Shown piece after piece: positions 28,350 to 40,409 of a DNA stretch of 64,000 bases. Position 1 is the first letter of the stretch. Each line of letters opens with the position of its first letter. The position numbers and the translations under genes were made by a program. This DNA is from Alphaproteobacteria bacterium (lineage in GTDB: Bacteria > Pseudomonadota > Alphaproteobacteria > UBA9219). Under the pieces are notes generated by a model. It saw only the letters and a program-made list of their open reading frames with translations. It had not been told where the DNA came from and did no database searches. The stretch is taken from positions 1-64,000 of the forward strand of contig JAFALY010000004.1 of assembly GCA_019233975.1 (NCBI GenBank), given 5' to 3'.

Positions 28350-29003
28350 ATGCCGCGACCCGCTGTGACTTCTTCGTCAAAAGATACAGAAAAATTGCTG
28401 GAATCGATCATTCAACACGTCCCTTTTGATGGTTGGAGCCATACCTCGATAAAAGCGGGGCTTCAGGAATTAGGCGTGGATCCCTTTGCCGCAGATGATT
28501 TGTTCCCCGACGGCCCGGCTGATCTGGTTCAGCAGTTTCACGACTATGTCGATCAACAAACGCTCAAAGCATTAAAGGCAAACAGCGGATTTCAGCGTAT
28601 GCGCACGCGTGACAAGGTGACAACCGCCGTTCGCACGCGCTTTGAATGCCTGATCCCGCACCGCGAGGCCTATCGCCGTCTGCAAGGATGGCAAACACTG
28701 CCGCAACGTTGGCCGATAGCCATCAAGGCGTTGCATCGCAGTGCTGATAAAATCTGGGTCGCCTGTGGTGATACATCAACAGATTATAACCGCCACACCA
28801 AGCGTCTGCTGCTGGTCGGCATACTAAAAGCCACAGCCCTGTATTGGCTGGCAGACGAGTCGGACGATTATCAGTCCACATGGCATTTTCTGGACCGCCG
28901 CATCGGCGACGTCATGAAACTTGGTAAAAGTATCAGCCTTCTGAAAGAATTCAGACCCGGCGAGATTGTTGAGATGATCCGCAAGAAAACAGGGCGCAAC
29001 TAA
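28350..29003 (+). CDS. COQ9 family ubiquinone biosynthesis protein
   Basis: 217 residues, all-helical. The N-terminal ~60 residues resemble the TetR-like first part of COQ9 (LLESIIQHVPFDGWSHTSIKAGLQELG). The C-terminal part (TLPQRWPIAIKALHRSADKIWVACGDTSTDYNRHTKRLLL...ALYWLADES) is the family hallmark. COQ9 binds lipid and presents quinone precursors to COQ7. No other ubiquinone genes are close. Stops 15 bp before the convergent lpd. Confidence 0.9.
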   Translation: MPRPAVTSSSKDTEKLLESIIQHVPFDGWSHTSIKAGLQELGVDPFAADDLFPDGPADLVQQFHDYVDQQTLKALKANSGFQRMRTRDKVTTAVRTRFECLIPHREAYRRLQGWQTLPQRWPIAIKALHRSADKIWVACGDTSTDYNRHTKRLLLVGILKATALYWLADESDDYQSTWHFLDRRIGDVMKLGKSISLLKEFRPGEIVEMIRKKTGRN

Positions 29004-29018
29004 CACCCCGTTGACGCC

Positions 29019-30425
29019 TTAGACGTGAAGCGGACGGCCATCAACTGCCAAAGCAGCTTCCTTAACGACTTCATTCAGTGTCGGATGTGCGTGGCATGTA
29101 CGCGCAACATCTTCGCTGCTGGCGCCAAATTCAACCGCCAAAGCAAGTTCTGCAATCATGGTGCCGGCATCCGGCCCGATGATATGGGCTCCCAAGAGGC
29201 GGTCAGTCTTGGCATCAGCCAGAATCTTTGCAAAACCTTCCGTATCGCCCATGGCACGGGCGCGACCGTTCGCCGAAAATGGGAACTTGCCGACCTTAAA
29301 CGCAACGCCTTCCGTCTTTAGCTGTTCTTCGGTTTTGCCGACAGATGCAATTTCTGGCCATGTGTAAACAACGCCCGGAATAGCGTCATAATTGATGTGT
29401 CCAGATTGACCCGCCATCATTTCGACGCAGACAACACCTTCATCTTCTGCTTTGTGCGCCAGCATCGGCCCGGCGATAACGTCGCCGATAGCATAGATAC
29501 CTTTGACGTTTGTCTGGAAATGATGATCGACCACAATGCGCTTGCGCTGATCCAACGCAACGCCTGCGGTATCCAGCCCCAGCCCTTCCGTATACGGGCG
29601 GCGACCGATAGAAAGCAGAACAACATCGGCATCCATCTTTTCAACCGCACCGCCTGCAGCAGGCTCCAACGTCAAGGCTACTTTCTTGCCGTCATTTTTG
29701 GCAGATGTAACCTTGGTTGAAAGTTTGAATTCCATGCCCTGCTTGGCCAGTATCTTCTGCGCTGTCTTGGATAGTTCACCATCCATGCCGGGTAAAATGC
29801 GATCAAGGAATTCAACCACGGTGACCTTAGTCCCCAAACGCTGCCACACGGAGCCCAGTTCCAGACCGATAACGCCGCCGCCGATGACAACCATGCTCTT
29901 GGGGACTTCGGCCAGTGCCAGCGCACCGGTCGATGTCACAATACGCTTTTCATCTACATCAACGCCGGGCAGCGGCATGCTGTCCGAGCCCGTGGCAATC
30001 AGAATATTCTTGGTCGCATAGGTTTGTGTGCCCGATGCGCCTTCAACGGCCACCTGACCGGCAGTCACAACCCGGCCCTTACCCTTCAGCCAATCCACCT
30101 TGTTCTTGCGGAACAGGAACTCAATACCCGCTGTGTTTTCCTTAACTACCTTATCCTTGTGCGCCATCATGGCCGGCAGGTCGAGCGACACGCTACCGAC
30201 CTTGACCCCATGCATGGCAAGGCTGTGCTGAGCCTCCGCAAATTTTTCTGAGCTGGTCAGCAGCGCCTTGGAGGGGATACACCCCACATTCAGGCATGTA
30301 CCGCCCAAAGTCGCCCGCATTTCCACACAGGCGGTCTTTAAACCCAACTGCGCCGCACGAATAGCCGCAACATAGCCGCCCGGGCCACTGCCGATAACGA
30401 TCAGATCATAGGTTGTATTGCTCAT
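29019..30425 (-). CDS. lpdA: Dihydrolipoyl dehydrogenase (E3)
   Basis: 468 residues: FAD motif VIGSGPGGY, redox disulfide GGTCLNVGC (Cys44-Cys49), NAD motif VVIGGGVIGLELG, and the dimer-interface active-site CHAHPTLNE near the C-terminus. It reoxidises lipoamide of 2-oxo-acid dehydrogenase complexes or the glycine cleavage system; none of those partners is in the window. Start at 30425 gives the standard N-terminus; an upstream in-frame start adds 25 unrelated residues. Confidence 0.95.
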   Translation of the reverse strand: MSNTTYDLIVIGSGPGGYVAAIRAAQLGLKTACVEMRATLGGTCLNVGCIPSKALLTSSEKFAEAQHSLAMHGVKVGSVSLDLPAMMAHKDKVVKENTAGIEFLFRKNKVDWLKGKGRVVTAGQVAVEGASGTQTYATKNILIATGSDSMPLPGVDVDEKRIVTSTGALALAEVPKSMVVIGGGVIGLELGSVWQRLGTKVTVVEFLDRILPGMDGELSKTAQKILAKQGMEFKLSTKVTSAKNDGKKVALTLEPAAGGAVEKMDADVVLLSIGRRPYTEGLGLDTAGVALDQRKRIVVDHHFQTNVKGIYAIGDVIAGPMLAHKAEDEGVVCVEMMAGQSGHINYDAIPGVVYTWPEIASVGKTEEQLKTEGVAFKVGKFPFSANGRARAMGDTEGFAKILADAKTDRLLGAHIIGPDAGTMIAELALAVEFGASSEDVARTCHAHPTLNEVVKEAALAVDGRPLHV

Positions 30426-30427
30426 AA

Positions 30428-32665
<2,238 letters not shown>

Positions 32666-32726
32666 AATAAGCCTTATAAAATCAGTGTTTTTTGCTTGCC
32701 AAAGATAAAAAATAGCGGCAACTTTT

Positions 32727-32741
32727 GATTCAGATTGAATC
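32727..32741. promoter_or_regulatory. 15-bp perfect dyad upstream of the HU gene
   Basis: GATTCA-GAT-TGAATC, 35 bp before the HU start codon. Position and symmetry suggest an operator or leader hairpin. The binding factor is unknown. Confidence 0.35.
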
Positions 32742-32775
32742 ACAGTCTGTTCAACCAAACTTACAGGAACAACAC

Positions 32776-33075
32776 ATGCCTACAGCGACTCAACCGACCG
32801 TCACGCTCAAGACCATCGCCTCCGACTTGGCCGAAAAGCATGAGCTGCCGAAGAAGCAGATGAACCTGATTATGGATGACCTGGTCACCACGCTGACCAA
32901 GAACCTGAAGAAGGGCAACCGCGTTCGCGTTGCTGGCTTCGGTATCCTGCAGGTCCGCAAGCGCGCTGCCCGCACCGGCCGTAACCCTGCCACGGGCGAA
33001 ACCATCCAGATCCCGGCGAAGAAGAAGATCGCTTTCCGTCCGGCGAAGGAACTGAAGGAAGCCGTCGGCAAGTAA
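32776..33075 (+). CDS. HU family DNA-binding protein
   Basis: 99 residues. The HU/IHF fold is plain: the arm sequence GRNPATGETIQIPAKKKIAFRPAKELKEAV includes the tip Pro that intercalates DNA. The N-terminal helices (KKQMNLIMDDLVTTLTKNLKKG) are a little longer than in classical HU. It compacts and bends DNA. ATG 32776 has AGGA upstream; an upstream in-frame start at 32725 falls in the dyad region. A strong terminator follows. Confidence 0.92.
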   Translation: MPTATQPTVTLKTIASDLAEKHELPKKQMNLIMDDLVTTLTKNLKKGNRVRVAGFGILQVRKRAARTGRNPATGETIQIPAKKKIAFRPAKELKEAVGK

Positions 33076-33095
33076 GCCACTGCTGAATTCAAAGG

Positions 33096-33124
33096 AAAAG
33101 GGCGCCTTACGGCGCCCTTTTTTA
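33096..33124. terminator. Bidirectional terminator between HU and kdpD
   Basis: Stem AAGGGCGCC (33098-33106), loop TTAC, stem GGCGCCCTT (33111-33119), flanked by T-runs on the plus strand (to 33123) and by A-runs upstream that read as T on the minus strand. It can end both the HU transcript and the convergent kdp transcript (stop at 33147). Confidence 0.93.
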
Positions 33125-33146
33125 TGCTTGTTATTAAAAGAATATT

Positions 33147-35822
33147 CTACACAACCGGCAACCGGATAATGATTTGCGTGCCCATTCCATCGGGTCCCGG
33201 CAACGCCTCAATACGCCCCGCGTGGGCTTCGATAAAGCCGCGACTGATGGCCAAGCCCAGTCCTGACCCTCCCGTATGGTGGGCGCCCGACGTAACGCGG
33301 TAAAACATGTCAAAGATGCGTTCACGCTCACCTTCGCTGATGCCGTCGCCCTGATCTATAACCGACACACGTGCATAATGCGCCTCACGGCGGCCAACAA
33401 TCTTGATGGGTTTGTCGGCGGGCGAGAAACGGCACGCATTGTCTATGACGTGCACCAACACACGCTCGATCATCGACATATCGACGTCAACCATAGGCAT
33501 ATCTGCATCGACGTCGATATCAATATCACGGTCCTGAATAACCTCACCCAACTTGGATATAGAGGCCTCAATCAGCGAGCGAATACTTGCGGGTTCGCGC
33601 AACAGGCGCAAATCACCCTTCACGATGGCTGTCATATCCATAAGGTTCTGCAGAAAGTGATTGAGCTGGCGCATATGCCGGTCGGCATCGCGCAACAGTG
33701 GTATCGTTTCCGGCATACACCGCACGATGTTCTTTAAGCGCCGCAGCGTGTCAGTCATGGCATCTAAAGGGGAGCGCAGGTCGTAGGTGACGGATGCCAG
33801 AAAGGTAGACCGAACCTTCTCCGCTTCCGTCTGAACACGCGCGGTCTCAACATCATTGGATAAAATGGCGCGCTCCAGCACAACCGCCGATTGACTGGCC
33901 AGATTATTCAGGAAATGTTCCTGATCCGGTGTAATAATGCGTTCATTGGGTCGTACAGCCAGCAAGCCAATAAGGTTCTGGTTTGCCTTTAAGGGCAGGC
34001 AATAAAAGCCTGCAGCAGGTAAAGTATCCGAATTGTACCCCGCCACTTTGCCATGCCGCACGGACCAGTCAGCCGCCGCCATTGAAACGGCGTCCAAACG
34101 CGTCCCCTCCGGCCAGGCGGCCAGCTGTTTTAAGGAGTCTTGTCGAAACAAGAAAACCACCACACGGGCGTTCAGGGATTCAGCTGTGTGCCGCGCTACA
34201 ATATTACCGGCATCCTCAACGATAGAGGCCGAGGCGATTGCTTTATTAAAATCATACAACGCCTGCACGCGTATGGCATTTTGTCGGGTGACTTTAATCT
34301 GCTTTTGCAGATAATCACCGATAAAGCTAACCGCAATAGAAACCAGCATGAAGAACAGCAGCGTCAGAATATCTTCGCGATGATAAACGACAAACGAATA
34401 ACGCGGTTCGATAAAAAAGAAATCAAGGCACAAGCAACTTATAACAGCAGCAAAAAGCGATACGGAAAGCCCGTGCTTGATGGCCACCATCATGACGCCG
34501 ATTACATACAGCAGCGACAAGGTCTGCGGCGGCGCGTAGTTCGAGAGCAGCTGCGCCAAAACCGTCGTTAACGCTATATAACCCAAAGAACGCAGATGTG
34601 CCGGCCCTTCTATCTGCTGCCACAGAGAGCCGATAGTTGTTTTGGCATCGTCCCTTACAACCGGTGGCAGCTTGGGCTTTTTAGGCTCGCTATCGTTAAT
34701 GGTGAGAACATCAAATTTGCGTCCATTTTCCAGAATATCTTGTGACGCAGAGGGTCGCAGTAAACGTGAAACCAAAGTACGGCGTGATTTACCAACCACC
34801 AGCATACTGACATTACGTTCAGCTGCGACGCGCAGGACCTCTGCTGCAATATCGTCGCCCGTTACAACCATCGTTTCGCCACCCAAAGACTCCGCCAAGT
34901 GCAGCGCCTGTGAAATATTTCTGCGCTTTGCTTCCGACAAATGCGCATGGCGATATGTTTCGACGTACAAAGCAATCCATGCCGTTTGGCGCCTGTCGGC
35001 ACTGCGCTTTGCCGCGCGAATGAGCGTGTTAGCCTGCCCATCCTCGGAAATGCATACCATGACCCTTTCCGTCGTCGGCCATGGGCCCGCAATGGCATTC
35101 TGCTTCATCAGATCGGTCATCTGATCGTCAACGCTTTGCGCAACCTGTCGAAGGGCCAGTTCACGCAAGGCGGTCAAGTTGCCCTGCGTAAAGAAGCGGT
35201 TCATTGCCAGCCGCGCCTGCTCGGGGAAATAGACTTTCCCTTCCTTCAGACGTTGCAGAAGTTCTTCTGGCGTCAGGTCAATCAGTTCAACCGAATGCGC
35301 GCGCCTGAGGACGGAGTCGGGCACCGTTTCGCGTACCGTTACGCCCGTAATACGCGAGACGATGTCGTTCAGGCTTTCTATATGCTGCACATTTAGGGTG
35401 GAATAGACGTTGATGCCAGCGTCCAGCAATTCCTCAACATCCATATAGCGTTTGTAATGACGCGCACCGGGTATATTCGTGTGCGCAAGTTCATCCACCA
35501 AAACAAGTTGCGGTTTTCGTCGCAAAATGGCGTCCAGATTCATTTCCTGAAACTGCGTGCCGCGATAGCCGATTTCCAGCCTCGGGATAGACTCCAAACC
35601 TTCCAGCATGGCGTCAGTTTCTGCGCGTTTATGCGTTTCAACAACGCCAATAACTACATCGACCCCTTCTACCTTACGGGCTTTGGCTGCGCGCAACATA
35701 GAAAATGTCTTGCCCACCCCCGGTGCCGCACCCAAAAAAATACGCAGCTTACCTTTCTGCTCTTTAAGCAGCTGGTTCAAGATGGCATCAGGTGAAGGGC
35801 GTGTTTGGGTTACGTCATTCAT
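33147..35822 (-). CDS. kdpD: KdpD-type sensor protein with Tyr replacing the phospho-accepting His
   Basis: 891 residues in full KdpD order: N-terminal KdpD domain with Walker A GAAPGVGKT (31-39) and VDELAHTNIPG, a universal-stress-like domain, four membrane segments (about 410-520), GAF domain, dimerisation helices and an ATPase domain. The ATPase N (HVIDNACRFSP), G1 (DQGDGIS), F and G2 (GGSGLGLA) boxes are all present. In the H-box, normally SHDLRTPL, the sequence is TYDLRSPL: residue 680 is Tyr (codon TAC, 33785-33783). Autophosphorylation as known is therefore not possible. No kdpE follows; HU converges directly. It may act as a phosphatase, a sensor or a Kdp assembly factor, or be decaying. 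TGATG overlap with kdpC. Confidence 0.93.
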   Translation of the reverse strand: MNDVTQTRPSPDAILNQLLKEQKGKLRIFLGAAPGVGKTFSMLRAAKARKVEGVDVVIGVVETHKRAETDAMLEGLESIPRLEIGYRGTQFQEMNLDAILRRKPQLVLVDELAHTNIPGARHYKRYMDVEELLDAGINVYSTLNVQHIESLNDIVSRITGVTVRETVPDSVLRRAHSVELIDLTPEELLQRLKEGKVYFPEQARLAMNRFFTQGNLTALRELALRQVAQSVDDQMTDLMKQNAIAGPWPTTERVMVCISEDGQANTLIRAAKRSADRRQTAWIALYVETYRHAHLSEAKRRNISQALHLAESLGGETMVVTGDDIAAEVLRVAAERNVSMLVVGKSRRTLVSRLLRPSASQDILENGRKFDVLTINDSEPKKPKLPPVVRDDAKTTIGSLWQQIEGPAHLRSLGYIALTTVLAQLLSNYAPPQTLSLLYVIGVMMVAIKHGLSVSLFAAVISCLCLDFFFIEPRYSFVVYHREDILTLLFFMLVSIAVSFIGDYLQKQIKVTRQNAIRVQALYDFNKAIASASIVEDAGNIVARHTAESLNARVVVFLFRQDSLKQLAAWPEGTRLDAVSMAAADWSVRHGKVAGYNSDTLPAAGFYCLPLKANQNLIGLLAVRPNERIITPDQEHFLNNLASQSAVVLERAILSNDVETARVQTEAEKVRSTFLASVTYDLRSPLDAMTDTLRRLKNIVRCMPETIPLLRDADRHMRQLNHFLQNLMDMTAIVKGDLRLLREPASIRSLIEASISKLGEVIQDRDIDIDVDADMPMVDVDMSMIERVLVHVIDNACRFSPADKPIKIVGRREAHYARVSVIDQGDGISEGERERIFDMFYRVTSGAHHTGGSGLGLAISRGFIEAHAGRIEALPGPDGMGTQIIIRLPVV

Positions 35823-36391
35823 CAGTGATTGGCGAGATTATCCAGTGCGCGGTTCAATTGTAGCACATTAATGCGCGTTTCGCCAAAAACGTGCCAGTCA
35901 CGCTCCCGTGTATTCTCTGCAATCAGGTTATTGATAACGCCGACATCCATATGCCGGGATTGTGCCACATGTTGAGCCTGCAGGCGTGCATTGGCCACAG
36001 AGATGTCCGGATCCAACCCTGAGCCAGACCCCGTAACGGCATCAACCGGTATGCCACCTGTGAATCCGGTGGCACGAATGGCCTGAATCCGTTCCTTAAC
36101 CTGCTTGATCAAATCATCGCTGCCTGTCGCCAGATTGCTGCCGCCCGACTGGGTCGCATCATATCCGTTGCCTGCAGCGGACGGGCGGGAATGAAAATAC
36201 GTGTCACCCGCAAAATTTTGGCCGATGAGGTCAGAACCGATCACCTTGCCGTTGGCAACGATCAGGCTGCCCTCTGCCTGATAGGGAAAGAATGATTGAC
36301 CTATACCCCAGATGGCCAGCGGGTAAAGAATACCCGTCAGAACTGTCATTAGAACCAGCAGAGCCAGGCTTGCCCGTAATTGACCGCGCAT
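35822..36391 (-). CDS. kdpC: Potassium-transporting ATPase subunit KdpC
   Basis: 189 residues: one N-terminal membrane segment (LALLVLMTVLTGILYPLAIWG) and a periplasmic domain with the family motifs FHSRPSAAGNGYDATQSGGSNLA and SGSGLDPDIS. KdpC stabilises the KdpFABC complex. It begins one base after kdpB ends, and its stop shares a base with the kdpD start. Confidence 0.96.
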   Translation of the reverse strand: MRGQLRASLALLVLMTVLTGILYPLAIWGIGQSFFPYQAEGSLIVANGKVIGSDLIGQNFAGDTYFHSRPSAAGNGYDATQSGGSNLATGSDDLIKQVKERIQAIRATGFTGGIPVDAVTGSGSGLDPDISVANARLQAQHVAQSRHMDVGVINNLIAENTRERDWHVFGETRINVLQLNRALDNLANH

Positions 36392-36392
36392 C

Positions 36393-38432
36393 TCACACCC
36401 CCATAAAAGAGCTGACCAGCATATCGATCAGCTTGATACAGACAAACGGCGTCACGACGCCACCCACCCCATAAACCAGAAGGTTTCTTTGCAAAACACT
36501 GCTAGCTGATCCCGGACGGTACTTCACCCCCGCAAGGGCAAGTGGCACCAATGCGATCAAAATAAGCGCATTGAAAATAATCGCCGACAAAATGGCACTT
36601 TCCGGACTGCCCAAATGCATCAGGTTAAGACGCTGCATCGACGGGAAGATACCGGTGAAAAGTGCAGGTATGATGGCAAAGTATTTTGCAACGTCATTCG
36701 CAATTGAAAACGTCGTCAACGCGCCGCGGCTCATCAGCAATTGCTTGCCGATCATCACAATCTCAATCAGCTTGGTTGGGTCGCTGTCCAGATCAATCAT
36801 GTTACCCGCTTCACGGGCAGCCATGGTGCCGGTATTCATGGCAACCCCAACGTCGGATTGCGCCAGCGCTGGCGCGTCATTAGAACCGTCACCGCACATG
36901 GAAACAAGGCGGCCTTCCGCCTGATAACGGCGGATAAGCTCAAGCTTCTTCTCCGGCGTTGCTTCAGCCAGAAAATCATCAACACCGGACTCCGCGGCGA
37001 TGGCCGCCGCCGTCATAGGGTTGTCACCCGTTATCATGACCGTGCGAATGCCCATGCGACGCAATTGCATAAAACGTTCATGAATGCCCGGCTTCACGAT
37101 ATCCTTCAAATGCACGACACCCAGAACCTGCTTGTCGCGCGCAACCAGCAGCGGCGTACCGCCCGTTTTGGCGACCGTTTCTATTGCCTTGATCACCTGC
37201 GTGCTGCCGCTCGTTCCACAGAGATAGAGAATAGAGTCAGGCGCGCCTTTGCGGATAGAAATAGCATCGTAATCAACGCCACTCATGCGCGTACTGGCAG
37301 TAAAGGGAATGAACGTCATACCATCCTTGCGACGCTCGGCTGCCTTAAACCCAAAGCGATCCTCAGCCAGACGCACGATGGACTTACCTTCGGGCGTTTC
37401 ATCTGCCAGTGAAGACAGCATGGCCGCTTCCGCCAGATAGGATTCTTCGATGCCCGGGGCCGGAATAAACTCGCTCGCCATACGGTTGCCAAAAGTGATT
37501 GTTCCCGTTTTATCGAGCAAGAGAACGTCAATGTCACCGGCAGCTTCGACCGCGCGGCCCGACTTCGCAATCACGTTAAAGGTTACCAGACGGTCCATGC
37601 CCGCAATACCGATCGCAGACAAAAGACCGCCGATCGTTGTGGGGATCAGGGTAATCAACAGCGCTACAAGATAGATCACAGGCACCATCTTGCCAGAATA
37701 GGCAGCAAATCCCTGTAAGGTTGTGCAGACGATAAGGAAGATCAGAGTCAAGCCAACCAGTAAGACATTCAGCGCAATTTCATTGGGTGTTTTTTGTCGC
37801 TTGGCGCCTTCTACAAGGCCGATCATCCTGTCGAGGAATGACTCACCCGGATTAACACCAATCTGAACAACGGCCCCATCTGAAACAATACGCGTACCAC
37901 CCGTAACGGCTGAACGATCACCGCCGGATTCACGTATAACAGGCGCGGATTCACCAGTGATTGATGACTCATCGACCGTAGCGATCCCTTTGACCACGTC
38001 GCCGTCACCCGGAATTACGTCACCAGGCTGCACCATGACCAGATCACCCCGGCGCAATTCCGTAGCGGGGACGAGCTCAAAGTTCACGTCTTCTAGCGAC
38101 GTAACTTTTTTCGCCATAGTTTCTGTTTTGGTTTTGCGCAAACTGTCTGCCTGCGCCTTACCGCGCCCTTCGGCTACGGCTTCGGCAAAATTGCCGAATA
38201 AAACCGTAAACCACAGCCATATAGTAATTTGCAGATTGACCGCGAAATGCTCACCGGCACCATTGCCCCATACCGTCAGGTAGGTCGACAAAACGCTTAC
38301 AACACCAACAGTGAACATGACCGGGTTACGAATAAGCTCTGTCGGGTTCAGTTTAACAAAGGAATTGGCAATGGCCTCTTTCAGCAACGCTGGATCTGCC
38401 AATGTCAAAGATTGTTTGTTCTTTTTGCTCAT
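36393..38432 (-). CDS. kdpB: Potassium-transporting ATPase subunit KdpB (P-type ATPase)
   Basis: 679 residues: P-type ATPase with TGES in SSITGESAP, the phosphorylation motif [13 protein letters not shown] (Asp near 305), KGAPDS for nucleotide binding and [16 protein letters not shown] hinge. KdpB powers high-affinity K+ uptake through KdpA. Directly follows kdpA with no spacer. Confidence 0.97.
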   Translation of the reverse strand: MSKKNKQSLTLADPALLKEAIANSFVKLNPTELIRNPVMFTVGVVSVLSTYLTVWGNGAGEHFAVNLQITIWLWFTVLFGNFAEAVAEGRGKAQADSLRKTKTETMAKKVTSLEDVNFELVPATELRRGDLVMVQPGDVIPGDGDVVKGIATVDESSITGESAPVIRESGGDRSAVTGGTRIVSDGAVVQIGVNPGESFLDRMIGLVEGAKRQKTPNEIALNVLLVGLTLIFLIVCTTLQGFAAYSGKMVPVIYLVALLITLIPTTIGGLLSAIGIAGMDRLVTFNVIAKSGRAVEAAGDIDVLLLDKTGTITFGNRMASEFIPAPGIEESYLAEAAMLSSLADETPEGKSIVRLAEDRFGFKAAERRKDGMTFIPFTASTRMSGVDYDAISIRKGAPDSILYLCGTSGSTQVIKAIETVAKTGGTPLLVARDKQVLGVVHLKDIVKPGIHERFMQLRRMGIRTVMITGDNPMTAAAIAAESGVDDFLAEATPEKKLELIRRYQAEGRLVSMCGDGSNDAPALAQSDVGVAMNTGTMAAREAGNMIDLDSDPTKLIEIVMIGKQLLMSRGALTTFSIANDVAKYFAIIPALFTGIFPSMQRLNLMHLGSPESAILSAIIFNALILIALVPLALAGVKYRPGSASSVLQRNLLVYGVGGVVTPFVCIKLIDMLVSSFMGV

Positions 38433-40160
38433 TTACATCACCGACTGGGACAGTTGTGAAAGATGCTCGGCAATCGGACCAAGCGCGATCACCGGGAAAT
38501 AGGTCAGACCACCAAACATCAAGATGACGGCGGTCAGCAAGACGACGAACATCCCGCCATGTGTCGGGAATGTGCCGTTGGATACAGGAATAATTTTCTT
38601 GGATGCCAATGAACCAGCAATCGCCAATATCGGAACAATCACCCCAAACCGTCCAACCAGCATGACAATGCCGAGCGCCACATTCTGGTACAACGTATTG
38701 GCGCTTAGTCCACCAAAGGCCGACCCATTATTGGCCGCTGCGGAGGCATAGGCATATAGCATTTGCGTCAGACCGTGTGGGCCACTGGCAGATAATGACG
38801 ACACACTGTCCGGCAAAATAAGCGCCAACATGCCGCCACCCAGCACAGTCACCGGATAGAGCAATTGCGCGACGATGGCCCACTTGACCTCTTTCGCCTC
38901 AATTTTCTTACCCAGATATTCCGGCGTACGGCCCACCATCAAACCGGCGATAAAGACGGTGATAAGCGCATAAATGATAATACCGTAGAGGCCGCAGCCG
39001 ACACCGCCATAGATAACCTCGCCCAACAACAGGTTAAACAACGGCACCAGACCACCAAGCGCCGTATAGCTGTCAAACATGCTGTTGACCGAACCGTTGG
39101 ATGTTGCCGAAGTCGCCGTTGCCCAAAGGGTGGAGTTCATAATACCAAAGCGCACCTCTTTACCCTCAAGGTTGCCGCCGATATTGGCGTTGCTGATATG
39201 TTGATCCACGCCCAGGGCATCCAGAACATGGCTGCCGTTCGCCTCAGCCACATAACAGATGACAAACCCGATAACGAACATCAGCGTCATGCTGACCAGC
39301 AAGGCCCAAGCCTGCCTTTTATCCCTAATCATGAAGCCGAAAGTCACGACAAACGAAATGGGCAACAACAGGATGCTCACTAATTGGACAAAGTCCGACA
39401 ATCCCGTCGGGTTTTCGAACGGATGCGCGCCATTGGCATTGAAGTAACCGCCGCCGTTTGAACCGAGCATCTTGATGGCAATCTGACTGGCCACAGGACC
39501 GACAGCGATTGTCTGCTGCGCCCCTTCCAGCGTTGTTGCCGTAACTGATGTGTTAAATGTCTGCGGCACCCCCTGCCACAGCAAAAAAACCGCAAAGATG
39601 ATGGCCAACGGTAGCTTGACATACAAGGTAACGCGCGTTACATCGACGTAAAAATTGCCGAGATTCGGATTTTCGCGTTGCGTGAAACTGCGGATAACCG
39701 CCACGGCAACAGCCAGCCCGGTCGCCGATGACATAAAGTTTTGAACTGTCAGGCCTACCATTTGGCTAAGCGGGCTTAACGTACTTTCACCTGCGTAAGA
39801 TTGCCAGTTGGTATTGGTCATAAAGCTGACCGCTACGTTAAAGGCCAAATGCCAAGGTGTGCCGGCAAAATGCTGCGGATTAAGCGGCAGCAAATCCTGA
39901 AACATCAGGATCAGCATGAGGAACAACATGCCTACCAGATTAAACACGACGGCGGCCAGCAGATAGCCGCGCCAGTTCATTTGACCATCCGCCTTTATCC
40001 CGGACAATGCGTAGAATGCCCGCTCCGCAGGACGTACAAGGGGACTGAGCCAGACACGCTCGCCCTGAAAAATACGCGCCATATAATATCCAAGCGGTAT
40101 CATCACTACCGCCAGAATGAACACGAACAGCAGCAGCTGATAAATATCGAACTCGCTCAT
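38433..40160 (-). CDS. kdpA: Potassium-transporting ATPase subunit KdpA
   Basis: 575 residues with about ten membrane segments and the repeated selectivity-filter loops, e.g. TNTNWQSYAGE and GSNGGGYFNANGAHPFENP. It forms the K+ selectivity pore of the Kdp complex. GAGG precedes the ATG, which comes 6 bp after the kdpF stop. Confidence 0.97.
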   Translation of the reverse strand: MSEFDIYQLLLFVFILAVVMIPLGYYMARIFQGERVWLSPLVRPAERAFYALSGIKADGQMNWRGYLLAAVVFNLVGMLFLMLILMFQDLLPLNPQHFAGTPWHLAFNVAVSFMTNTNWQSYAGESTLSPLSQMVGLTVQNFMSSATGLAVAVAVIRSFTQRENPNLGNFYVDVTRVTLYVKLPLAIIFAVFLLWQGVPQTFNTSVTATTLEGAQQTIAVGPVASQIAIKMLGSNGGGYFNANGAHPFENPTGLSDFVQLVSILLLPISFVVTFGFMIRDKRQAWALLVSMTLMFVIGFVICYVAEANGSHVLDALGVDQHISNANIGGNLEGKEVRFGIMNSTLWATATSATSNGSVNSMFDSYTALGGLVPLFNLLLGEVIYGGVGCGLYGIIIYALITVFIAGLMVGRTPEYLGKKIEAKEVKWAIVAQLLYPVTVLGGGMLALILPDSVSSLSASGPHGLTQMLYAYASAAANNGSAFGGLSANTLYQNVALGIVMLVGRFGVIVPILAIAGSLASKKIIPVSNGTFPTHGGMFVVLLTAVILMFGGLTYFPVIALGPIAEHLSQLSQSVM

Positions 40161-40166
40161 GACGCC

Positions 40167-40256
40167 TCAGAATTTTTCGGGATGGATAAGTGCGTAAACA
40201 AGATAGAGGCCAAGGCCGATGGCCGTGATGCCCCCTAAAACAAGATCGACTGACAT
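40167..40256 (-). CDS. kdpF: Kdp complex small subunit KdpF
   Basis: 29 residues: MSVDLVLGGITAIGLGLYLV and then YALIHPEKF, a single membrane helix ending in the typical HPEKF. ATG 40256 has AGAGGA 6 bp upstream. KdpF stabilises the complex and is the first gene of kdpFABC-D. The 150 bp upstream (40257-40409) should contain the kdp promoter, but I recognise no KdpE-type site. Confidence 0.93.
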   Translation of the reverse strand: MSVDLVLGGITAIGLGLYLVYALIHPEKF

Positions 40257-40409
40257 GATGTCCTCTTGCAACAGATGTGACAGTCTAAAGGTAGACCTAA
40301 TTTCCGCATTTGCAACAATAATCGGAAGTATTTCCCGTCGTATCAGTACGATTTTGTTGCTGCCCCAGAACGATTGTTGTGGTAGAAACAGCCCTTCTAC
40401 GAGGCAGTC

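Noticed and set aside
33076-33146. A kdpE remnant after kdpD
   Set aside because: Only the bidirectional terminator and a few bases of spacer fit between kdpD and HU.
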